37,041 nt of DNA from JAGPKI01 sp052034135 (GTDB taxonomy: Bacteria; Caldisericota; Caldisericia; UBA6126; JAGPKI01), in the NCBI GenBank assembly GCA_052034135.1, contig JBPOJC010000117.1, forward strand, positions 1 to 37,041, in the 5' to 3' direction. Of this stretch, positions 31,253 through 37,041 are shown piece after piece (position 1 is the stretch's first letter; every line of letters starts with the position of its first letter). Both the position numbers and the translations under genes were made by a program. Below the pieces are notes generated by a model. It was not told the DNA's origin. It worked only from the letters and a program-made list of their open reading frames with translations, and ran no database searches.

Positions 31253-32161
31253 ATGAAAAAATTATTTACTTCTGATAACTTATATAGCTTACTTTTATAT
31301 ATTTCTGGTATCTTTCTTATTTTAATTGTCGTTTTAATCTTTATTGATCTTATAATAAGTTCACTCCCATCAATAAAAGCTTTTAGTTTATCATTTCTTG
31401 TAAAGAGTAAATGGGATCCAGTCAAGAACGAATTTGGAGCGTTACCTTTTATTATAGGAACATTACTTACATCTTTTTTAGCAGTCATAATATCTACACC
31501 ATTATCTATAGGTTCAGCAATTTTATTAGATGAATATGTGGGCAGTAAGCTGTCAAATACACTCTCTTCCTTAATTGAGTTGCTCGCTGCAATACCATCT
31601 GTTGTTTATGGATTGTGGGGAATATTTATACTTGTTCCGGCAATGAGATCCTTTGAGAAATTCCTTTACATACATTTAGGCTTCATTCCTTTTTTTAATT
31701 CTGAGCCATTTGGTGTTGGAGTTTTAACTGCCGTAGTTATTTTGTGCATAATGATTATACCTTATTCATTATCAATTGTAAGGGAAGTTCTTAAACTTGT
31801 TCCTGAAGATCAAAAGGAGGCAGGTTATGCTCTTGGTGCTACAAAGTGGGAAGTAATAAGTAAAATCAAATTACCTTATGTTAGAAGTGGTATATTTGCA
31901 GGAGTTGGATTATCTCTCGGAAGAGCATTAGGCGAAACTATGGCAGTTACTATGGTTATTGGAAATAGAAATGCCATTCCCAAAACTCTTTTTGATCCAG
32001 CAAATACTCTTGCAAGTGTCATAGCAAACGAATTTTCCGAAGCTACGAGTTCTTTACATATTTCCTCACTTATTGAGCTTGGTTTAATACTTTTTATTAT
32101 TACTTTTGTTACCAACCTTGTAATGCGTTTAATTTTGCGAAAAATTTCTATTAAAAGTTAA
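31253..32161 (+). CDS. pstC: Phosphate ABC transporter permease PstC
   Basis: Inner-membrane permease of the Pst system, 302 residues from ATG 31253; TTG 31244 would add three residues, and neither has a strong ribosome site. About six membrane helices are visible, the first at ~12-33. The EAA loop that contacts PstB reads DQKEAGYALGATKWEVISKIKLP, followed by GRALGETMAVTMVIGN, both characteristic of PstC. The conserved LAAIPSVVYGLWG also fits. It is followed after three bases by pstA. Confidence 0.96.
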   Translation: MKKLFTSDNLYSLLLYISGIFLILIVVLIFIDLIISSLPSIKAFSLSFLVKSKWDPVKNEFGALPFIIGTLLTSFLAVIISTPLSIGSAILLDEYVGSKLSNTLSSLIELLAAIPSVVYGLWGIFILVPAMRSFEKFLYIHLGFIPFFNSEPFGVGVLTAVVILCIMIIPYSLSIVREVLKLVPEDQKEAGYALGATKWEVISKIKLPYVRSGIFAGVGLSLGRALGETMAVTMVIGNRNAIPKTLFDPANTLASVIANEFSEATSSLHISSLIELGLILFIITFVTNLVMRLILRKISIKS

Positions 32162-32164
32162 ATT

Positions 32165-33001
32165 ATGAAAGCAAGAAAATTAAAAAATATATTTATGACA
32201 TTTATTATAAGTTTAGCAACGGGAATATGTCTTGTGCCCTTGTTTCTTGTATTGTATTACCTTTTTAAAAATGGTATTAGTAGCTTAAACATAGAATTTT
32301 TCTTAAACAATCCAAAACCAATCGGTGAAGTTGGTGGTGGAATGGCTAATGCAATCGTTGGTTCACTTATAGTTATTGGACTTTCCTCATTAATTGGAAT
32401 ACCGTTGGGTCTAATAATAGGAATATTCTTAGGAGAATTTAGTAACTCAAAACTTGCTAATATTGTGAGGTTGCTTGCCGAAGTTTTGCAGGGGTTACCA
32501 TCTATAGTTATTGGAATAATCGCTTATTCATGGATTGTTAAACAGATGGGACATTTTTCAGCTTTAGCTGGATCAATTGCACTTTCTTTTATAATGGTTC
32601 CAATAATAGCTCGTTCAACGGAAGAAGTATTAATATTAGTGCCTAACACATTAAAAGAAGCTTCTCTTGCTTTAGGTGCACCAAAATGGAGAACGATGAT
32701 ATTTGTAACTCTAAGAACATCTTTAGGTGGAGTAATTGGTGGGATACTGTCTGGCATAGCAAGAATTTCAGGGGAAACTGCACCGCTTCTGTTTACTGCT
32801 TTTGGTAATAGATTCTTCTCGACAAATATTTTTAAACCAATATCTGTTTTGACTTTACAAATATTTGAGTATGCAAGAAGTCCATATAATGAACTTCACA
32901 GGCAAGCCTGGGCAGGAGCAATTGTTCTTGTATTTATAGTTTTTTTGATTAGTCTTTTATCAAAAATGATAGTAAAAAAACTTGAAAAGGGAGTAAGGTA
33001 G
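32165..33001 (+). CDS. pstA: Phosphate ABC transporter permease PstA
   Basis: The second permease of the Pst channel, 278 residues. Helices are visible at ~10-32, ~60-92, ~105-128, ~133-155, ~195-215 and ~248-270. Family motifs are GGMANAIVGSLIVIG, LQGLPSIVIGIIAY, the EAA loop LKEASLALGAPKWRTMIFVTLR and SGIARISGETAPLLFTA, all specific to PstA. It starts three bases after pstC and ends five bases before pstB. Confidence 0.96.
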   Translation: MKARKLKNIFMTFIISLATGICLVPLFLVLYYLFKNGISSLNIEFFLNNPKPIGEVGGGMANAIVGSLIVIGLSSLIGIPLGLIIGIFLGEFSNSKLANIVRLLAEVLQGLPSIVIGIIAYSWIVKQMGHFSALAGSIALSFIMVPIIARSTEEVLILVPNTLKEASLALGAPKWRTMIFVTLRTSLGGVIGGILSGIARISGETAPLLFTAFGNRFFSTNIFKPISVLTLQIFEYARSPYNELHRQAWAGAIVLVFIVFLISLLSKMIVKKLEKGVR

Positions 33002-33006
33002 TAACT

Positions 33007-33771
33007 TTGAGCGCAAAAGAAATCATAATAAACATTGAAAATCTTTCTGCTTGGTACGGGAATATAAAAGTCCTCAAAAACATTAATTTATCAGTATTAA
33101 GTAATACCGTAACTGCAATTATAGGACCTTCTGGATGTGGAAAAACAACATTTGTTAGATGTATAAATAGACTACATGAATTAACTCCCAATAGCAGGAT
33201 CGAAGGGAAAATCCTACTTAGTGGAAATAATATTTATGAAATGGACGCAATGAAAGTAAGGCATGAAATTGGTATGGTTTTCCAAAGGCCAAATCCTTTT
33301 CCAACAATGACAGTTGCCGGTAATGTACTTGCTGGATATACATTAACTGGTGCAAGATTAAAAAAGGATGATGCCGCTAATATCGTTCGAGAATCATTAA
33401 TGAAAGCAGCTTTATGGGATGAAGTAAAGGATAAATTAAATAAAGCAGGCACAGAACTATCAGGCGGACAACAGCAAAGGTTATGTATAGCCCGCGCTCT
33501 GGCAGTCAAGCCAAAAGTCATTCTTTTTGATGAACCTTGTTCAGCATTAGACCCTGTAGCAACAAGCAAGATTGAAGATTTAATTAGAGAACTAAAAAAT
33601 CAATATACAATAATTATCGTTACACATAATATGCAGCAAGCAGCAAGAGTATCGGATTACACTGCGTTTCTTATGCTTGGAGAATTAATTGAGTTCGATA
33701 GAACTGAAAAGATATTTACAAATCCGTCCAATAAACTCACAGAAGATTATATTACAGGTAGGTTTGGGTAG
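33007..33771 (+). CDS. pstB: Phosphate ABC transporter ATP-binding protein
   Basis: The 254-residue ATPase energises phosphate import. Walker A is GPSGCGKTTF, the Q-loop is GMVFQRPNPFPTMT (PstB-specific), the signature is LSGGQQQRL, Walker B is VILFDEPCSALDP and the switch histidine is in VTHNMQQAARVSD. The C-terminal EKIFTNPSNKLTEDYITGRFG is the usual PstB ending. The start is TTG 33007, with GGAGTAAGG 10-20 bases upstream. phoU begins four bases after the stop. Confidence 0.97.
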   Translation: MSAKEIIINIENLSAWYGNIKVLKNINLSVLSNTVTAIIGPSGCGKTTFVRCINRLHELTPNSRIEGKILLSGNNIYEMDAMKVRHEIGMVFQRPNPFPTMTVAGNVLAGYTLTGARLKKDDAANIVRESLMKAALWDEVKDKLNKAGTELSGGQQQRLCIARALAVKPKVILFDEPCSALDPVATSKIEDLIRELKNQYTIIIVTHNMQQAARVSDYTAFLMLGELIEFDRTEKIFTNPSNKLTEDYITGRFG

Positions 33772-33775
33772 AAGT

Positions 33776-34438
33776 ATGGAAAAAGGTATTGAAGTTTTTT
33801 TAGAGTCCATTAAAGAAAAACTTCTCCATATGTCATCTCTGGCTTCTAAAGCAGTTCAAAACTCAGTAAAAGGCTTATTGGAGAATGATGAAAAAATTGC
33901 AAAAAGTGTAATTGAAGAAGATAAATATATCAATAATTTAGAGGTTGAAATTGATTCTTTGGGTCTCGAATTCTTAGCTCGTTATCAACCTGAAGCGTCA
34001 GACTTAAGATTTATTATTGCAGTATTACGAATGAATACAGATATTGAGAGAATTGGTGATTATGCGGTGAATATTAGTAAAGCTTCTTTATATCTCATTG
34101 ATAAGCCATTTAGTGCTACATTGATTGATATATCATATTTAGCAGAAATTTGTAGTAAAATGTTCGAAGATTCAATGAATTCACTTATTATAAAAGATGT
34201 CTCTTTAGCTAAATCTGTAATTGAAAGAGACGAGAAGGTCGATAACATTTGTGACCAGATATTTAGAGAAATGCTTACATATATGATGGAAAATCCAAAA
34301 TTGATTTCGAGAGGCATTCAGCTTATTCTTATAAGCAGGCATCTTGAAAGAGTAGCAGATCATTCAACTAATATTGCTGAATCATCGATATTTGCATTAG
34401 AAGGAAAAATTATAAAGCATCGTTTTGAAGAAATCTGA
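33776..34438 (+). CDS. phoU: Phosphate signalling complex protein PhoU
   Basis: PhoU couples Pst transport state to the PhoR/PhoB pair and limits phosphate uptake. I start it at ATG 33776, four bases after pstB, giving 220 residues, the normal length; an earlier in-frame start inside pstB would add 29 unrelated residues. Two three-helix PhoU repeats are visible, each with the metal-binding motif: RMNTDIERIGDYAVNI and SRHLERVADHSTNIAES. The kinase it would signal to is not intact beside it (see the remnant at 29671-30049), so PhoR must be encoded elsewhere or be absent. Confidence 0.96.
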   Translation: MEKGIEVFLESIKEKLLHMSSLASKAVQNSVKGLLENDEKIAKSVIEEDKYINNLEVEIDSLGLEFLARYQPEASDLRFIIAVLRMNTDIERIGDYAVNISKASLYLIDKPFSATLIDISYLAEICSKMFEDSMNSLIIKDVSLAKSVIERDEKVDNICDQIFREMLTYMMENPKLISRGIQLILISRHLERVADHSTNIAESSIFALEGKIIKHRFEEI

Positions 34439-34625
34439 TAACTTAAATTAACAATTTCTAACTTGTTTATCAAAAATAGCATTAATTTGTAAAATTTTAC
34501 ATTCTAAATTTATTTACAATGTTATAGTTGATTTAAATTTTATAAATTAAAAGTGGGAATATATAATTATGATTATAAAAAAGGTTGATTATAGTTGTAT
34601 TGTTTTTTAAAGGGATATTGGGTAC

Positions 34626-34653
34626 TTGACATGTTCGAATATATAAGTAAATT
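34626..34653 (+). promoter_or_regulatory. Sigma-70-type promoter candidate for the lipoprotein gene
   Basis: TTGACA at 34626-34631 and TAAATT at 34648-34653 are 16 bases apart. The start would fall near 34660, exactly where the structured leader begins. The preceding 190 bp after phoU (34439-34625) are AT-rich and show no gene or clear terminator. Confidence 0.5.
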
Positions 34654-34660
34654 TATAGAT

Positions 34661-34770
34661 GCCTGTTTCTTAGTGGAGAGGGGAGGAACAGGTCATATCT
34701 TTGACGCACGTCATTGACTGGCTATCTAAAACACACTCCTTCTACCCTCTCCAATTTTATAAAATGGAGG
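34661..34770 (+). ncRNA. Structured 5' leader, candidate translational riboswitch
   Basis: The leader is far richer in G+C than its surroundings and shows competing pairings. A hairpin pairs CCTGTT (34662-34667) with AACAGG (34687-34692), and its loop contains GGAGAGGG (34675-34682). That loop is an exact complement of CCCTCTCC (34745-34752), giving a pseudoknot-like contact. Between them GTCA/TGAC (34692-34695 with 34715-34718) encloses a TGAC-GCAC-GTCA stem-loop (34702-34713). Alternatively CTCCA (34749-34753) pairs with TGGAG (34765-34769), with TTT/AAA inside, burying the GGAGG ribosome site. Thus the pseudoknot would free, and the hairpin hide, the site. I recognise no known riboswitch class. 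All pairings were found by eye. Confidence 0.45.
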
Positions 34771-34777
34771 TTCATTT

Positions 34778-35677
34778 ATGAAAAAGTCTCTCGTTTTAGG
34801 ATTTATAATTATTTTTGTTTCTCTAAGCATTTATGGTTGTAAAAATGAAAGTGCCATATTAGAAGGAAATGTACTCGAATCATTCCGAAGTACTCCTATT
34901 CCTGATATAAAGGTTTATGTTAATGGTAAAGTGGCTGAGACTAACGAAATGGGTCATTTTCAGATAAAGGGACTCAAAAAAGGAACTATAGAAGTCACAA
35001 TAAAAGATTCAGACAAGTATGAAGAGTTCAAAGATAAACTAATTCTTGATGCTGGAGTAAATTTAAGAGATTTTATGCTGGAAGCAAAACATCCATTAAA
35101 CATTTCAGCTTCTGAAATTCCAGAACTGACTTCCTTTGCGTATGAAATATTTATTGGGCTAAATAAAGAGAAGCCTCTTGCTGTTGCTAATGTTGAAACA
35201 TCTCCTACTGAACCAGCCTTACATATAGTAGGAAAAGAATATGATTCTTCTGGTAAGGCCACAAATATCGAAGTTATACAAATAGGTACAACCTTCTGGG
35301 TAGCAGATAATTATGGTAATTGGAATATTATACAAAATCCCGGAGAGAGTGTTTTTAGGATAAATAGTATCTTTAATGAGAAGTATACTTCCGCAACTAA
35401 TTTTTACAGAGATCCGAATATCACATACGAGGACACAAAAGAAGAGATTGTAATTGATGGAGTAAATACACGTAAATTTATTGCCACAGTTAAAGATATA
35501 GAATCAGGCTTTATAGATAATCTTGAAATTTATGTAATAACAGAAGGTAAGAACAAGGGAAACATCAAAAGAATCATAAGTTCTTCGCCAATGCGTAGTA
35601 TGTATCCTTATGTTGAAATAACCCTTTCAAAGCTTAATGAGACCTTGTCAATACAACCTCCGATAATTACTAAGTAG
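34778..35677 (+). CDS. Lipoprotein with carboxypeptidase-regulatory-like beta domain
   Basis: The 299-residue protein starts with a lipoprotein signal (LSIYGC, Cys at residue 21), so it is anchored on the outer face of the membrane. Residues ~27-97 look like a carboxypeptidase regulatory-like beta sandwich: ILEGNVLESFRSTPIPDIKVYV, TNEMGHFQIKGLKKGTIEVTI. The remaining ~190 residues are beta-rich with GTTFWVADNYGNWNI and DNLEIYVITEGKNKG, reminiscent of LolA/LppX-like lipoprotein folds; this is a weak guess. The ATG at 34778 has GGAGG (34766-34770) within a possible hairpin. Its last eight bases overlap the convergent YHS gene. The function is unknown. Confidence 0.82.
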   Translation: MKKSLVLGFIIIFVSLSIYGCKNESAILEGNVLESFRSTPIPDIKVYVNGKVAETNEMGHFQIKGLKKGTIEVTIKDSDKYEEFKDKLILDAGVNLRDFMLEAKHPLNISASEIPELTSFAYEIFIGLNKEKPLAVANVETSPTEPALHIVGKEYDSSGKATNIEVIQIGTTFWVADNYGNWNIIQNPGESVFRINSIFNEKYTSATNFYRDPNITYEDTKEEIVIDGVNTRKFIATVKDIESGFIDNLEIYVITEGKNKGNIKRIISSSPMRSMYPYVEITLSKLNETLSIQPPIITK

Positions 35678-35819
35678 TAATATATTTTTCTGGATTCTTT
35701 TTAAATTCATCGAGGCATTCTTCGCAGCAAAAATAATATGTTTTTCCATTGTAATCGTATTTTGCTTTTGCCTCCTCCTCTTTTATGACCATTTCGCAAA
35801 CAGGATCAATGTGTTTCAT
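35670..35819 (-). CDS. YHS-domain small metal-binding protein
   Basis: This short gene encodes 49 residues that match the YHS domain: IDPVCEMVI (4-12), YNGKTYYFCCEECLDEFKKNP (23-43) and the closing KYI. The cysteines C8, C31, C32 and C35 are the likely metal ligands. YHS domains often occur in, or next to, copper P-type ATPases. The ATG at 35819 has AAAGGAGG just upstream, and that site overlaps the stop codon of the copA-like gene (35833), so translation is probably coupled. A copper or heavy-metal chaperone role is inference from domain and neighbour. The gene ends inside the tail of the convergent lipoprotein gene. Confidence 0.9.
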   Translation of the reverse strand: MKHIDPVCEMVIKEEEAKAKYDYNGKTYYFCCEECLDEFKKNPEKYITT

Positions 35820-35832
35820 TGATTAACCTCCT

Positions 35833-37041
35833 TTATAATTTTAGTTTGTTTAATCTTAATGAATTTGTTATTACATTAATTGAGCTTAATGCCATAGCTA
35901 TTTCAGCTATTACAGGATGCAAAAAACCTAATCCTGCTATAGGAATTGCAATAAGATTATAAAATAGAGCCCAAAAAAGATTTTCTTTTATTTTTTTAAA
36001 TATACTTTTCGAGAGATTAATAGCCTTAATAATGCTTTGAAGCCTTCCGCCTACAATAACTATATCTCCAGCTGAGATTGCAATATCAGAACCTGACCCC
36101 ATTGCTATACCAATATTCGCTCCTTTTATTGAAGGAGTATCGTTTATTCCATCACCTACAAAAGCAACGATATGCCCCTCTTCTTGTAAACTTTTAATAA
36201 AATCTAATTTGTCTTTTGGTAAAACACCAGCTTTAACTATATCTATTCCTATCTCTTTTGCAATTGCATTTGCCGTTCTCTCATTGTCACCAGTGAGCAT
36301 TATGGGAGTTATTCCATAAGATTTTATTGTGTCAATTACCTCTTTCGCTTCATCTTTTATTTTGTCTCCTACTCCAACAACGCATAAAATACTTTCATTA
36401 TCAAATAAAACTACAACTGTTTTCCCGTTACTTTCAAGCTTATTAATTATTTCATAAATGTTTGCAAGATTATCGTTTTTAACTTTAAAGTTAGGGAAAG
36501 GTTTTTCGGCAAAGTATTCATGATTATCAATTTTACCTTTTACACCAATTCCTGGCGTAGTAATAAAATCAGAAACGGGTAAAGGAGCAATGCCTTTCTT
36601 TTCTCCTAATTGAGTTATTGCTTTTGCTATAGGGTGTAGGGATAGAATTTCAAGAGAATAAAGAATCTTAAATCCGAAATTATTTTCTGTAAAATCAAAT
36701 ACATCTGAAACCTCTGGTTTCCCAGTTGTTAAAGTCCCGGTTTTATCAAACACTATCGTATCAACATCTTTTATCGTCTGGATGACTTTTCCATTCTTTA
36801 TAAGAATTCCATTCCGTGCACCGAGCCCACTTCCAACTAAAAGAGCAGTGGGAGTCGCCAACCCTAAAGCACAGGGGCATGCAATAACAAGAGTTGCAAC
36901 TGATGCAAATAAAGCCTCCGAAATTCTATCTAAATTAGGATTAATCCAAGGTATAAATTTATCTCCCCACAAAAGAATTGATTTACCAAGTTCAGGAAAA
37001 GAAAACCAAAAAATAAAAGTTAGCAGTGAAATAATTAGTAC
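35833..37041 (-). CDS. copA: Copper-translocating P1B-type ATPase, C-terminal part (5' end outside window)
   Basis: The frame is open to the window edge, so the N-terminal metal-binding domains and first helices are missing; a TTG at 36972 is internal, since the residues before it read as a typical membrane helix. About 402 residues are visible. They include the transmembrane metal site CPC in ATLVIACPCALGLATPTALLVG, the phosphorylation site DKTGTLTTGKPEV, the P1B-specific HP in LSLHPIAKAI, MLTGDNERTANAIAKEIGI and the hinge FVGDGINDTPSIKGANIGIAMGSGSDIA. The end has two helices with the FWALFYNLIAIPIAG motif that Cu(I)-ATPases use for the second metal site. CPC plus N..YN marks it as Cu(I)/Ag(I) export type. 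A YHS protein is encoded 14 bp downstream. Confidence 0.93.
   Translation of the reverse strand, partial: VLIISLLTFIFWFSFPELGKSILLWGDKFIPWINPNLDRISEALFASVATLVIACPCALGLATPTALLVGSGLGARNGILIKNGKVIQTIKDVDTIVFDKTGTLTTGKPEVSDVFDFTENNFGFKILYSLEILSLHPIAKAITQLGEKKGIAPLPVSDFITTPGIGVKGKIDNHEYFAEKPFPNFKVKNDNLANIYEIINKLESNGKTVVVLFDNESILCVVGVGDKIKDEAKEVIDTIKSYGITPIMLTGDNERTANAIAKEIGIDIVKAGVLPKDKLDFIKSLQEEGHIVAFVGDGINDTPSIKGANIGIAMGSGSDIAISAGDIVIVGGRLQSIIKAINLSKSIFKKIKENLFWALFYNLIAIPIAGLGFLHPVIAEIAMALSSINVITNSLRLNKLKL

Noticed and set aside
34661..34770. Assignment of the leader to a known riboswitch (c-di-GMP, TPP, cobalamin, fluoride, ZTP)
   Set aside because: None of the conserved signatures of these classes that I know is present.

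Overview
The window is AT-rich, densely coded DNA from a bacterium. It has rplU with a bacterial L21, a bacterial pst/phoU cluster, lipoproteins with lipoboxes, Shine-Dalgarno sites, and a tRNA without an encoded CCA. The gene set fits an anaerobic, possibly thermophilic, peptide- or amino-acid-using lineage: rubredoxin, a 2[4Fe-4S] ferredoxin, an adenosine-specific kinase, a COG2403 GTPase, a separate PyrI chain, and secreted subtilases with dockerin-like ends. I cannot fix the phylum from this sequence alone; Thermotogota, Caldisericota or a deep Bacillota-like lineage are guesses.

Layout. 1-2065: the C-terminal part of a secreted cohesin/dockerin protein, an adenosine-specific kinase and rubredoxin. 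2062-5781 (minus): an overlapping three-gene operon with an H-protein-like protein lacking the lipoyl lysine, a DHH-CBS-CBS-CCA nucleotidyltransferase fusion, and an M50-like membrane protein whose HExxH is destroyed. 5904-7265: pyrB-pyrI. 7432-9262 (minus): a tyrosine recombinase, an unknown gene and tRNA-Arg(CCT). 9421-11829: a stand-alone cyanophycin-synthetase N-domain protein, divergent from a class III aminotransferase that overlaps dut. 11869-18084: a 1076-residue subtilase and a 989-residue NHL-repeat protein, both secreted, ending in a strong terminator. 18503-22659 (minus): rplU, COG2403 GTPase, argF and nnr. 22911-24627: a PrcB-like protein and an acyl-CoA dehydrogenase. 25201-27875: a four-helix membrane protein, ferredoxin, an orphan response regulator and maf. 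28123-29220 (minus): a nitronate monooxygenase-like flavoprotein. 29471-34438: remnants of a transposase and a PhoR-like kinase, then a Pho box and pstSCAB-phoU. 34626-35677: a promoter, a structured leader and a lipoprotein. 35670-37041 (minus): copper P-type ATPase (partial) and a YHS-domain protein.

Themes. Three secreted proteins share cohesin-like domains and two end in dockerin-like calcium repeats, which suggests a cell-surface proteolytic assembly. Phosphate uptake appears to be under a PhoB/PhoP-type regulator, although the kinase next to it is dead. The leader at 34661-34770 can form either a pseudoknot-like pairing or a hairpin that hides the ribosome binding site, as expected of a translational riboswitch. 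Two intergenic islands (18302-18402 and 24663-25066) hold copies of one interspersed repeat family.
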